Assembly: GCF_002261345.1 (NCBI RefSeq)
Contig: NZ_NEVT01000008.1
Coordinates: 1-64,000, forward strand
Direction: 5' to 3'
From: Bordetella genomosp. 2
Lineage (GTDB): Bacteria; Pseudomonadota; Gammaproteobacteria; Burkholderiales; Burkholderiaceae_B
Length of the DNA stretch: 64,000 nt
Below the pieces are notes generated by a model that did no database searches, was not told the origin of the DNA, and was given only the letters and a program-made list of their open reading frames with translations. The position numbers and the translations under genes were made by a program. Positions 39,045 to 46,686 of this stretch are shown one piece after another. The first letter of the stretch is position 1. Every line of letters begins with the position of its first letter.

Positions 39045-40054
39045 AGACCGCACCGCGCGCCCAGGACGTGGCGGACCTGGCGCAAGTCTCGCAATCGGCG
39101 GTCAGCCGCACCTTTACGCCCGGCGCCAGCGTGTCCGAAGCCACGCGGCGCAAGGTGCTGGCGGCCGCGCAGAAACTCGGCTACCGCCCCAATGCGCTGG
39201 CCCGCAGCCTGATCACGCGGCGCAGCCGCATCGTCGCGCTGGTGATGAGCTACCTGGAAAACCAGTTCTACCCGCTGGTGATCGAGCAGTTGTCGCAGAA
39301 GCTGCAAAAAGAGGGCTATCACGTGCTGATGTTCATCGCCGAAGTCGACGAGGCGGCCGACGGCGTGCTGGCGGAAATCCTGCAATACCAGGTGGACGGC
39401 ATCGTCATGGCCTCCGCCATGCTGTCCTCCAACGTGGCGCGCAGCTGCGCCGCGGTGGGCGTGCCGGTGGTGCAGTTCAATCGCGTGTCCATCCTGGGCG
39501 GCCTGGCGCGCCACTCGAGCAGTTCGGTCACCTCCGACAACTACGCGGGCGGCCAGCTGGCGGCCCGCCTGCTGGTCGAACGCGGCTACCGTCGCTTTGC
39601 CTATCTGGCGGAGCTGGAGGACTCCTCCACCAGCATCGAGCGCGAACGCGGCTACCGCGCGGCATTGAGCGAGGCCGGCCACGAACTGCACCGGCGCGAA
39701 GTCGGGCACTACGACTTCGACCAGGCGCAGGCGGCGGTGCGCCGCCTGTTCAGCGGCGACGCGCCGGATGCCCTGTTCGCCGCCAACGACCACATGGCCA
39801 TCGCGGCATTGGACGTGCTGCGCCAGGAACTCGGCGCGCGCGTGCCGCAGGACGTGGCGGTGGTCGGTTTCGACGACGTGCCGCAGGCCGCCTGGGGCGC
39901 GTACCGCCTGACCACGGTGCGCCAGCGCGTCGAGCCCATGGTGGATGCCACCGTGACGCTGCTGCGCGAACAGATGCAGGCCGAACTGCGCCCGCGCGAC
40001 ATCGTCGTGCCCTGCGACCTGGTCGAGCGCGCCACCGTCAGGCCGGCGCATTGA
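39041..40054 (+). CDS. LacI-family transcriptional regulator
   Basis: A 337-residue LacI/GalR protein. The HTH is QDVADLAQVSQSAVSRTFTP, with the hinge RPNALARSL, and then a sugar-binding-like sensor domain (ALVMSYLENQFYP, PDALFAANDHMAIAALDVLR). The ATG overlaps the SDR stop (ATGA). It should bind the palindrome at 36886-36901. Confidence 0.93.
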   Translation: MKTAPRAQDVADLAQVSQSAVSRTFTPGASVSEATRRKVLAAAQKLGYRPNALARSLITRRSRIVALVMSYLENQFYPLVIEQLSQKLQKEGYHVLMFIAEVDEAADGVLAEILQYQVDGIVMASAMLSSNVARSCAAVGVPVVQFNRVSILGGLARHSSSSVTSDNYAGGQLAARLLVERGYRRFAYLAELEDSSTSIERERGYRAALSEAGHELHRREVGHYDFDQAQAAVRRLFSGDAPDALFAANDHMAIAALDVLRQELGARVPQDVAVVGFDDVPQAAWGAYRLTTVRQRVEPMVDATVTLLREQMQAELRPRDIVVPCDLVERATVRPAH

Positions 40055-40139
40055 ACCGGATCCAAGCCAGCGACCCAACCACAGACATCGAAGGCGGGGC
40101 CTGCATCCCGCCTGCCATTCATCCATAGGAGACACATCA

Positions 40140-41120
40140 ATGCGCAGCTTTTTCCTAGGCACCCTGGCCGCCGCGGCGGCCCTCGGGTGCTCCGCCCCGG
40201 CCCAGGCCCAGGACGCCCAGGCCTGGCCGGCCAAGAACATCCAGTACATCGTGCCGTTCTCGCCCGGCGGCGTCAGCGACGGCGTGGCCCGCCTGCTGGC
40301 CGAACAGCTCGGCGCCCGGCTGGGCCAGTCCGTCATCATCGAGAACAAGCCGGGCGTGTCCGGCATCGTCGGCACGCAGCTGGCCGCGCGCGCCAAGCCG
40401 GACGGCTACACCATCGCCGGCGGCACCATCACCACGCACGCGGTCAACCCGTTCTTCATCAAGTCACTGGGCTACGACCCGGTCAAGGACTTCACGCCGG
40501 TCGCGCTGGTGGGCATGGTCAGCAACGCGCTGGTGGTGCGCGCCGACAGCCCGTTCGACAGCGTCCAGCAAGTCATCGACGCCGCCCGCGCCCGCCCCGA
40601 CGAACTCACCTACGGCACCGCCGGCGCCGGCACCTCGCAGCACCTCTCCGGCCAGCTGTTCCAGTCCATCTCGCACACGCGCCTGCGGCAGATCGCGTAC
40701 AAAGGCGGTTCGCAGTCGATGGTGGACCTGATCGGCGGCCAGATCGACATGGTGTTCGACACCGTCGCCGCCGCCCGCCCCATGATCGACGCCAAGCGCG
40801 TCAAGGTGCTGGGCGTTACCTCGGCCAAGCCGCTGGCCGACCTGCCACAGGCCCGCCCGCTGGCCGAGCTGGGCCTGCCGGGCTTCGAGATGCAGTCCTG
40901 GCAGGGCATCTTCGTGCCGGCCGGCACCCCGGCGCCCATTGTCGAACGCCTGGCGCGCGAAATCGCCGCCATCGTCCAGACGCCGGAAGTGCGCGCCAAG
41001 CTGCTGACGCTGGGCGTCGCGCCGGACGGCCGCGGCCCCGCCGAATTCGCGCAGTTCCAGCGCAGCGAAATCGAAAAATGGCGCAAAGTGATCGAAGACG
41101 CCGGCATCCAGGCCGACTGA
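40140..41120 (+). CDS. Bug-family tripartite tricarboxylate transporter solute receptor
   Basis: A 326-residue periplasmic receptor (TctC/Bug), a family massively expanded in Bordetella. The signal peptide ends at AQAQ; the mature start is WPAKNIQYIVPFSPGG, and ENKPGVSG and GTAGAGTSQHL follow. No TctA/TctB membrane partner is nearby, so it must use another locus. A GGAG-containing ribosome site precedes ATG 40140. A 6-bp GC hairpin (40093-40112) lies between it and lacI. Confidence 0.93.
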   Translation: MRSFFLGTLAAAAALGCSAPAQAQDAQAWPAKNIQYIVPFSPGGVSDGVARLLAEQLGARLGQSVIIENKPGVSGIVGTQLAARAKPDGYTIAGGTITTHAVNPFFIKSLGYDPVKDFTPVALVGMVSNALVVRADSPFDSVQQVIDAARARPDELTYGTAGAGTSQHLSGQLFQSISHTRLRQIAYKGGSQSMVDLIGGQIDMVFDTVAAARPMIDAKRVKVLGVTSAKPLADLPQARPLAELGLPGFEMQSWQGIFVPAGTPAPIVERLAREIAAIVQTPEVRAKLLTLGVAPDGRGPAEFAQFQRSEIEKWRKVIEDAGIQAD

Positions 41121-41148
41121 CCTTCGCCACTGTTTATTGGAGACCTGA

Positions 41149-41934
41149 ATGAGCGACTCCCGCTTTCCTCTGGACGGCCGCCTGCCGGCCATGCTGCGCG
41201 GCGGCAAGCCGGTGCGGGGCCTGTTCAACGGCCTGCCCAGCCCGGCCATCGTCGAGATGTGCGCCTACGCCGGCTTCGACTTCATCATCCTGGACAACGA
41301 GCACGGCAGCGCCGGCCTGGGCACCACCGAGCACATGCTGCGCGCCGCGCGCGCGGCCGGCATCGTGCCGGTGGTGCGCTGCTTCGAGCACGACCTGCCG
41401 CGCATCCTCGACATGGGCGCCAGCGCCGTGCAGATACCGATGGTGGAAAGCGCCGAGCAGGCGCGCCGCCTGGCCGGCCTGGTCCGCTATCCGCCGCTGG
41501 GCCAGCGCGGCAGCGCCTTCAGCACGCGCGCGGCCGGCTACGGCGCCTTCGGCGGCGCCGGCCACACCCAGCGCAGCAACGACGGCATCTGCCTGATCGC
41601 CATGATCGAATCGCCGCGCGGCATCGCGGCGGCGGCGGACATCGCGCAGGTGGACGGGGTGGACGCGGTCTTCATCGGCCCCAACGACCTGGCGCACGCC
41701 ATGGGCCACGGCAGCGACTGGAACGCGGCCCCGGTGCAGCAAGCCATCGAACAAGGCCTGCGCGCCATCGCCCAGGCCGGCAAATGCCCCGGCATCATCG
41801 CGCTGACGCCCGAGGACGAACAGAAATACGGCGCCCTGGGCGCGCGCTACTTCGCCAACGTATCCACCAGCATCATCACCCGCGCGCTGGCCCAGGCCGC
41901 CGCGGCCGGGCGGGATACGGGACTGCGGTATTGA
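41149..41934 (+). CDS. HpcH/HpaI-family class II aldolase/lyase
   Basis: A 261-residue TIM-barrel aldolase. The metal/substrate motif DNEHGSAG, the LPRILDMGASAVQIPMVES segment with the Arg-Gly region and GPNDLAHAMG are typical. Members retro-aldol a 2-keto-3-deoxy or related acid to pyruvate plus an aldehyde. Last gene of the HisD-like operon, with its own ribosome site (TGGAGA). Confidence 0.93.
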   Translation: MSDSRFPLDGRLPAMLRGGKPVRGLFNGLPSPAIVEMCAYAGFDFIILDNEHGSAGLGTTEHMLRAARAAGIVPVVRCFEHDLPRILDMGASAVQIPMVESAEQARRLAGLVRYPPLGQRGSAFSTRAAGYGAFGGAGHTQRSNDGICLIAMIESPRGIAAAADIAQVDGVDAVFIGPNDLAHAMGHGSDWNAAPVQQAIEQGLRAIAQAGKCPGIIALTPEDEQKYGALGARYFANVSTSIITRALAQAAAAGRDTGLRY

Positions 41935-41948
41935 GGGGAGCGGGGAGA

Positions 41949-41979
41949 CGCGCGGCGCAGCAAAGGGCTGCGCCGCGCG
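41949..41979 (+). terminator. Hairpin after the aldolase gene, end of the chromosomal block
   Basis: A perfect 12-bp stem CGCGCGGCGCAG / CTGCGCCGCGCG around a 7-nt loop lies 15 bp after the aldolase stop. It lacks a T-run on the plus strand, so termination may be weak or Rho-assisted. Confidence 0.6.
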
Positions 41980-42250
41980 GTGGGGGCGGGGATCAGACGT
42001 TAAACAAAAAATGCGGCCGCAAAGCGTTGCTAGATGTGGTATTACCCTTGCTTTGCCTCACTTTGTAGTCACTTATATATACACTTTGATCGTTGCTGTA
42101 CGAAGCGAGGCCTCTTTATCGTTTGTTCAGGCCGCTTCGTCACCTTCGGATTTTTTGTCGCAAAAATTCCCTTCTGGGAGTCCGTGACCGCTCCTGGGTC
42201 ACTACCTGAAACTTCCTGCACTGACTTTCAATGTGCAGGAGGTAAGGACA
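41980..42250. other. Non-coding junction between chromosome and accessory element
   Basis: GC drops sharply here. No tRNA gene, integrase or recognisable attachment core is present. It holds an imperfect inverted repeat with 12-bp arms, ACGAAGC-GA-GGCCT (42100-42113) and AGGCCGCTTCGT (42129-42140), and a small hairpin GTGACC / GGTCAC (42184-42202). A ribosome-binding site AGGAGG (42237-42242) leads into the AlpA-like gene. The exact join is unknown, somewhere near 41.98-42.1 kb. Confidence 0.5.
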
Positions 42251-42463
42251 GTGAAAATTCTACGCCGCAAGGCCGTCTGCGAAAAGCTTGGCGGCATCAA
42301 TGACGTAACGCTCTGGCGGATCACTCGCGATGATCCGACATTCCCAGTATCCGTCCAGCTTAACAAAAGAGTCGTCGGCTGGCTTGAGCACGAGATTGAT
42401 GCGTGGCTCGAACAGAAGGCCGCTGCCGCCCGCGCTGTCAGCAACAACGCTGTCTATCCCTGA
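42251..42463 (+). CDS. AlpA-family small DNA-binding protein
   Basis: A 70-residue HTH protein: LRRKAVCEKLGGINDVTLWR, then FPVSVQLNKRVVGWLEHEID and a charged C-terminal tail. This is the AlpA/excisionase-like fold, which regulates integrase or replication genes on mobile elements. GTG at 42251 is preceded by AGGAGG at 8 nt. It lies directly before trfA and is probably its regulator. Confidence 0.82.
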   Translation: MKILRRKAVCEKLGGINDVTLWRITRDDPTFPVSVQLNKRVVGWLEHEIDAWLEQKAAAARAVSNNAVYP

Positions 42464-42498
42464 TCGCCGCGATTCCGCAGGCCAGAAGGCAGGGGTCG

Positions 42499-43371
42499 AT
42501 GATGCGCAGCCTAGGAAAAGCCGCAGCTCTTGATGGACAGATTGATCGACTGCGACGTTCGGCTTACCTCAGCAGTAGAGGCATCTCTCCAACCGGGCAG
42601 TTCCAGCTCGACCTGATCTTTCCGAACTCAATGGAAAACAGAGATGACCTGCGGCACATCCCCAATGACTACGCAAGATCATCTCTGTTTACTGTTGGCA
42701 ACAAGCGAGTGCCGCGCCGGGCGTTCATGCACGAAACACTATTCCATTACAACGAGCACATTTCAATTCTCTACACAGGCATCGAACTCCGCGCAGAAGA
42801 TGACGAACTCGTGTGGCTGCAAATCCTGAACTATGCCCAAAAGGTGGCGCTCGGTGAGCCGTTCGAATTTTCCGTCAAAAACTTGGTGGCGGACGTCGGT
42901 TGGCACAAAAATGGCCGCTATTACGATAAGGCCCGTGAGTGCATCAGCCGTCTGAAGGCCAGTGAAGTTCTGGCGCTCAACAGTAAAGCGTATGGAAGGA
43001 GCGGTGCGATTTCACTCATCCAGAACTACATAGTGCTCAACGACGAGCATGGTAAGCCAACCCACTATCGAGTCTGGATGAATCCCAACTTAATTTATTT
43101 GTTTGCTGGCAATACGTTTACCAGCCATTCTTGGACTGCCTACCGGGGCTTGTCGCCGGTCGCGAGGCGCTTGGCAGACTACATTGAAAGCCACAGGCAT
43201 CCGTACCCCTTGGCTCTAACAAGGTTTCGCGCCATGTGCGGGTCAAACAACAAAGACATAGCCGATTGGCGACGAACCGTAAGAAAGGCATGCGCTGAGG
43301 TGCAAGCCGCCCAGATTGCCAAGATAGCTTTTCTATCCAGCGATGACTACATCTGCTGTGGGGACGGGTAA
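42499..43371 (+). CDS. trfA: TrfA-family plasmid replication initiator
   Basis: A 290-residue initiator homologous to RK2 TrfA. The conserved blocks are clear to me from memory of that protein: IPNDYARSSLFTVGNKRVPR, FHYNEHISILYTGIELRAED, LVADVGWHKNGRYYDKAREC, LFAGNTFTSHSWTAYRGLSP and MCGSNNKDIADWRR. TrfA binds iterons at oriV and helps load DnaB. ATG 42499 (with a second ATG at 42502) is preceded by AGGGG. An iteron array follows immediately, so this looks like an intact replicon. Confidence 0.92.
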   Translation: MMRSLGKAAALDGQIDRLRRSAYLSSRGISPTGQFQLDLIFPNSMENRDDLRHIPNDYARSSLFTVGNKRVPRRAFMHETLFHYNEHISILYTGIELRAEDDELVWLQILNYAQKVALGEPFEFSVKNLVADVGWHKNGRYYDKARECISRLKASEVLALNSKAYGRSGAISLIQNYIVLNDEHGKPTHYRVWMNPNLIYLFAGNTFTSHSWTAYRGLSPVARRLADYIESHRHPYPLALTRFRAMCGSNNKDIADWRRTVRKACAEVQAAQIAKIAFLSSDDYICCGDG

Positions 43372-43404
43372 TCCGAAAAAAGCAGCTTGACACTTTTCTT
43401 CTAG

Positions 43405-43426
43405 GCCCGCAATTGCGGGCTTTATT
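43405..43426 (+). terminator. Rho-independent terminator of trfA
   Basis: A 6-bp stem GCCCGC-AATT-GCGGGC (43405-43420) is followed by TTTATT. It lies 34 bp after the TrfA stop on the plus strand and separates the gene from the origin. Confidence 0.75.
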
Positions 43427-43462
43427 GAGTCCGGAAATTTTCCTCGGAGTGGCGACTCGAAG

Positions 43463-43927
43463 TTATCCACAGAAACAACGTTTGGATGCCATTTCTCGTG
43501 ACAGATGACCCATGCAGCGTGACAGATGACCCATGTTGGTTTTGCAGTTTATGGGTCATCTGTCACGGTTTCGAGCTGCTTACCCAGCGATCTTGCGGCT
43601 CTTGATAGGTCGTCTGTGGATAACTGCTCGACCGCCATCAGCATGTCTGAAAAAACGTGGATTTTCGTGACAGATGACCCATGAAATTTTGGGCCGGCAT
43701 AAATTTTGAAACTCAAAAGCGTGACAGATGACCCATAAAAGCGTGACAAATGACCCATGAAAACGTGACAGATGGCCCTTCTCACACAGATCAAATTCCA
43801 TCGTAACCTACTGTTTTAAATGAAAATTTAACTTCACCAGCAAAGCCGCTAACCTTCTTTTTAACCATTTCTTTAACCAAAAGAAGCCTTCGCTCCCTCC
43901 GGTCGCTGCGCGTCCGCCCGTGGATAA
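43463..43927. other. Iteron-type replication origin (oriV)
   Basis: The region contains two perfect DnaA boxes, TTATCCACA at 43463-43471 (plus) and 43615-43623 (minus), and a near-perfect one at 43919-43927 (minus, last base different). Seven copies of a 17-bp iteron surround and follow the boxes, and an AT-rich tract lies at 43800-43880 (TTTTAAATGAAAATTTAAC, TTTTTAACC), a good candidate for the melting region. With the upstream TrfA gene this is a complete plasmid-type origin of the RK2 style. No gene is present between 43372 and 44099; apparent ORFs here only read through the repeats. Confidence 0.88.
43497..43780. repeat. Seven 17-bp iterons (TrfA-binding sites)
   Basis: The consensus is CGTGACAGATGACCCAT. 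Copies: 43497-43513 (+), 43518-43534 (+), 43551-43567 (inverted), 43666-43682 (+), 43720-43736 (+), 43742-43758 (+, one mismatch) and 43764-43780 (+, two mismatches). Start-to-start steps of 21 or 22 bp in two sub-arrays place iterons on the same face of the helix. RK2 iterons share the TGACA core, in line with the TrfA family. Confidence 0.93.
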
Positions 43928-44065
43928 CTCGCAAGCGAGTTCCCCACCGGCTCCCTTGCTGGGGCTACTCGCATTTTTCAAATGCCTGATGGGCTACTTG
44001 GGGTCGGCTGTTTCCAATATGCCTTCGGTGGGCCTGGCCGGAGCCCACCCGTCCCTTTCAGATGA

Positions 44066-44099
44066 CATCGTAACGTTACGATAACGTAGCGTTACGATG
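44066..44099. repeat. Inverted repeat after the XRE gene
   Basis: A 10-bp perfect inverted repeat CATCGTAACG / CGTTACGATG with a 14-bp centre, the left arm overlapping the palindrome CGTAACGTTACG (44069-44080). It lies just behind the XRE stop. It could be an operator, a terminator stem or a partition-type site; there is no poly-T on either side. Confidence 0.5.
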
Positions 44100-44341
44100 T
44101 TACGGTGCAGGCTCCTGCCCGGCAGCCGGTGCTTCCAGCAGAACAGAAGGCTCCACCCCCAGCGCCTCGGCCAGCTTGAAGATGTTGAGCAATGCGATGT
44201 TGCGCTGCCCACGCTCAACCCCCCCCCCAGATAGCTGCGTGCCAAGCCACTTTCCAGTGCTAGGCGTTCTTGCGACCACCCTCTGGTCTTTCTGATTTCT
44301 ATCAGCTTCAGGCCGAAGCGTAGTCGGGGATCAAGGGCCAT
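44100..44341 (-). pseudogene. XRE-family HTH regulator, reading frame broken in a run of ten C
   Basis: The start LRFGLKLIEIRKTRGWSQER followed by LALESGLARSYL is an intact XRE/Cro HTH. At C10 (44219-44228, minus-strand G10) the frame shifts. With eight or eleven G the protein continues VERGQRNIALLNIFKLAEAL to a stop at 44100, giving an ordinary 79-residue (eight G) or 80-residue (eleven G) regulator. With ten G it is read out of frame to 43994. This is either a phase-variable homopolymer, as used by Bordetella in other genes, or a sequencing error. AAGAGAG precedes the ATG at 44341. Confidence 0.75.
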
Positions 44342-44369
44342 ATTTCTCTCTTCTTAAAGAGAAATGACT

Positions 44370-44465
44370 CTATGAGTACCCCCTCTATAGGGCTACGCCC
44401 GATAAGTACCCGCACTATGAGTGACAATTGAATGCAGGCGCCATAAAATGGCCTCTATAAGTAAC
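44370..44465 (+). repeat. Four direct repeats upstream of the membrane-protein operon
   Basis: An 11-bp motif of the form CTATRAGTRMC occurs at 44370-44380, 44400-44410, 44415-44425 and 44455-44465 (CTATGAGTACC, CGATAAGTACC, CTATGAGTGAC, CTATAAGTAAC). They lie in the divergent region between the XRE gene and the next operon, so they are good candidates for the XRE regulator's binding sites. Confidence 0.55.
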
Positions 44466-44484
44466 AAAATGGAGGAAATGACGT

Positions 44485-45138
44485 ATGGCAAGCGTCTGGA
44501 AGACTGCGGGGATGGGAGCGGCGGCGCTGGCAGTTCCTGTGGCTGGGCTTTCAGGTCTCGCTGCCGCTGGTCTTACGCTGATTCTTGTACTGGCGATGTT
44601 CGGCGTGGGGCCTGCGCGCCTGTCACAGACATCGCTTTGGGGGCTGTTGACCAGTGAGCTGATGCTCTATCTGCTGATTTCGCTGGCACTCTTCGCGCTG
44701 TCCTTCCGATTTCTGGCGCGTCTGCAGGCCCGCTGCCAGGCCCTTGTCACCAGAATCAACACCCAGCATGGGCTGTCATTCGATGCTGGACATCTCCTGG
44801 GTTATCCCGCGCCGGCATTCCTTGTTTTTGACTCCCAGAATCGCAAGATCGCGGCCTGCGATGTGGTCAATGACGCATACAAACTGCACGACTTCTCCTG
44901 GCTGCTCGGCTGGCAGATGACCTGGCGCGAGGTCGAGAGCATGGAGATGAACGGCGGTAGCCGACAGGTCAACGCCAGCGGCATGAGCGCGCCGACCTTC
45001 GAGCGCACGGTACGCGCCAAAGACTTCGCCATTGCGCTGCAAACCGCCGATCCACAACGACCAGTGCTCAGTTTTCCCATGAGCCGCCGGGCAGCGGAAA
45101 CCTGGGGTGCCCGGCTCAATGCCCTCTTCAACGGATAA
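44485..45138 (+). CDS. Membrane protein of unknown function
   Basis: A 217-residue protein that I do not recognise. Two hydrophobic segments (about residues 12-40 and 52-76, for example LLTSELMLYLLISLALFALSF) are followed by a soluble domain of about 140 residues with a charged start and AACDVVNDAYKLHDFSWLL inside. The domain has several tryptophans (WLLGWQMTWREVE). GGAGG lies 9 nt before ATG 44485. First gene of a five-gene operon; unknown cytoplasmic or periplasmic facing. Confidence 0.65.
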   Translation: MASVWKTAGMGAAALAVPVAGLSGLAAAGLTLILVLAMFGVGPARLSQTSLWGLLTSELMLYLLISLALFALSFRFLARLQARCQALVTRINTQHGLSFDAGHLLGYPAPAFLVFDSQNRKIAACDVVNDAYKLHDFSWLLGWQMTWREVESMEMNGGSRQVNASGMSAPTFERTVRAKDFAIALQTADPQRPVLSFPMSRRAAETWGARLNALFNG

Positions 45139-45155
45139 GTTCGCGAGGAACTACG

Positions 45156-45800
45156 ATGAAACACTACCGAAGCCTGTTGCTGCTTCCTTTTCTCTTGACG
45201 GGATGTGCCACAACCGACATGCAGGGGGCGCTGGACTCTCTGAATGGACTGGGACAAGCCATTGGAACCAGTCTGTCGCAAGTGACTACGCCTGCAGGCG
45301 CGGCAAACCGCAACAGCGTGCTGGGGACTCCACTGCATAACGCCTTGCGCCAGAATCTGTCTACCGACGGTCGCGCCCCGGAGTGGCCCAAGGTAGTGAT
45401 CAGCAATCTGCAAATTCCGGCTGATCAGATGACGCTGACCCGTAGCCTTACGCTCAAAGCCAGTGATTGCATTCGCTTTGACGCCGTGCTGTGGCACGAC
45501 GCCAAGCGTTCCGAGCGCTTCAGCAATCTGTCGCTATGTGCACCGGAGTTGCCGAAACAGTCGAACAATTTCGTGCTCACCTGGAAGAGCTTTTCCATCT
45601 CCGGAAAAACCAGCGGCCAGGTTCGCACCGACGGCCCAACCCCGCCGTACAGCAAGTTGCCCAGTGACCCGGCGATGGAACGCTGGTTGATGAATCAGTT
45701 CGGCCTTTACTATGTGGGTTCGCTATTGACGCTGGTCGGCTATGACTCCAATTTCACGATCGATGACCGTCGCTTCTGGATCAGGAACATCAAGGGATGA
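45156..45800 (+). CDS. Predicted lipoprotein of unknown function
   Basis: A 214-residue protein with a signal peptide MKHYRSLLLLPFLLTGC ending in a lipobox (LTGC), so lipid anchored at Cys17. The mature part is beta-rich with two further cysteines, which may form a disulphide. I recognise no family. It follows the membrane protein by 17 bp and overlaps the next gene by 4 bp (ATGA). Confidence 0.65.
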   Translation: MKHYRSLLLLPFLLTGCATTDMQGALDSLNGLGQAIGTSLSQVTTPAGAANRNSVLGTPLHNALRQNLSTDGRAPEWPKVVISNLQIPADQMTLTRSLTLKASDCIRFDAVLWHDAKRSERFSNLSLCAPELPKQSNNFVLTWKSFSISGKTSGQVRTDGPTPPYSKLPSDPAMERWLMNQFGLYYVGSLLTLVGYDSNFTIDDRRFWIRNIKG

Positions 45801-46213
45801 ACGCACTGCTACTTGCCGCCCTGCCGCTTGTGCTGATGGACGGCCAAGCACCAGATATCGATCACTGGTTGCGCATTGAGCCGGCCATCGCCGCCGCCGT
45901 GGAATGCCGTCAAACCTTGCCGCTGCACATGCTGGACGGTATTGCACCCAATGCTCCCGGCAGTTGGTCGCTGGTGCCGACGCGCAGCTTCACGGTGTTC
46001 GGGTTGCCGGTGCAGCGCATCGAGCTGTTCATCGACCCGGATGGTGAGCTGGGTGCAAGCTATACAGCGGTGATTGAAAAGCGCAGCCTGCAGCAGGCGC
46101 GCAAGCAGGTCAACCTCATCAGCGCGCGCGAGCGCATAGGCCAGCTCTCGGCAGATCAGCCCAATGATGAAGTACAGCTGGTCTGCACGGTGGCCGCAAC
46201 GGAGCAAGGGTGA
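45797..46213 (+). CDS. Hypothetical protein, possibly exported
   Basis: A 138-residue protein whose first 16 residues MNALLLAALPLVLMDG could be a weak signal. The body contains a Cys followed by DGIAPNAPGSWSLVPTRSFT and FGLPVQRIELFIDPDGE. I do not recognise the family. ATGA overlap with the gene before and GTGA overlap with the gene after. Confidence 0.55.
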   Translation: MNALLLAALPLVLMDGQAPDIDHWLRIEPAIAAAVECRQTLPLHMLDGIAPNAPGSWSLVPTRSFTVFGLPVQRIELFIDPDGELGASYTAVIEKRSLQQARKQVNLISARERIGQLSADQPNDEVQLVCTVAATEQG

Positions 46214-46686
46214 ACATTCAGCGCATCATCTCTGGGGGTCAGACCGGCGTAGACAGGGCAGCGCTGGATTTCGCTATTGCCCGAAAGATTGCGCACGGCG
46301 GCTGGTGCCCGGCGGGCCGTCGGGCCGCTGATGGCGTCCTGGATGCGCGCTACCAGCTGCAGGAAACCGAATCCAGCGGCTATCGTCAGCGCACCAAGTG
46401 CAATGTGCTGGATGCGGATGCTACGCTGATCATTTACCGAGGCCGGCTAGAAGGTGGCAGCTTGCTCACTCGCGATCTGGCGACAAGGCATGGTAAACCG
46501 CTGCTGCTTTGCGATGTGCATGCCCCTGCAGAAGAGCTGTTGGCGGCATGGCAAGACTGGTTGCTTAGACATCCCATCGCTATTCTCAACATTGCTGGCC
46601 CGAGTGAAGCGCGCAACCCCGGTATTTACCTGCAGGCGAGCGGGCTACTGGAGCTTTTCTGGAGTACGGAACATGAACCGATCTGA
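46210..46686 (+). CDS. YpsA-like putative molybdenum-cofactor carrier / nucleotide-binding protein
   Basis: A 158-residue protein that begins IQRIISGGQTGVDRAALDFA and continues with the WCPAGRRAADG segment and RDLATRHGKPLLL. This is the cpYpsA-related carrier family (SLOG/Rossmann), in which the glycine-rich SGGQTGVDR loop binds a nucleotide or cofactor. Start GTG 46210 is decided by the overlap with the upstream stop and by GGAG just before it. Members sit in mobile or stress islands, which fits this context. Confidence 0.85.
   Translation: MNIQRIISGGQTGVDRAALDFAIARKIAHGGWCPAGRRAADGVLDARYQLQETESSGYRQRTKCNVLDADATLIIYRGRLEGGSLLTRDLATRHGKPLLLCDVHAPAEELLAAWQDWLLRHPIAILNIAGPSEARNPGIYLQASGLLELFWSTEHEPI

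Noticed and set aside
41935-42250. tRNA gene or integrase attachment site at the left element boundary
   Set aside because: No cloverleaf-like sequence, no CCA end and no integrase gene seen; I cannot place an att core.
43497-43780. CRISPR array
   Set aside because: Repeats are 17 bp, one inverted, with spacers of 4-5 bp or irregular gaps; next to trfA and DnaA boxes they are iterons.
43549-43801. Two short open frames on the minus strand across the iterons
   Set aside because: Their repeated CHVFMGHLSRF-like peptides come only from the iterons; no ribosome sites.
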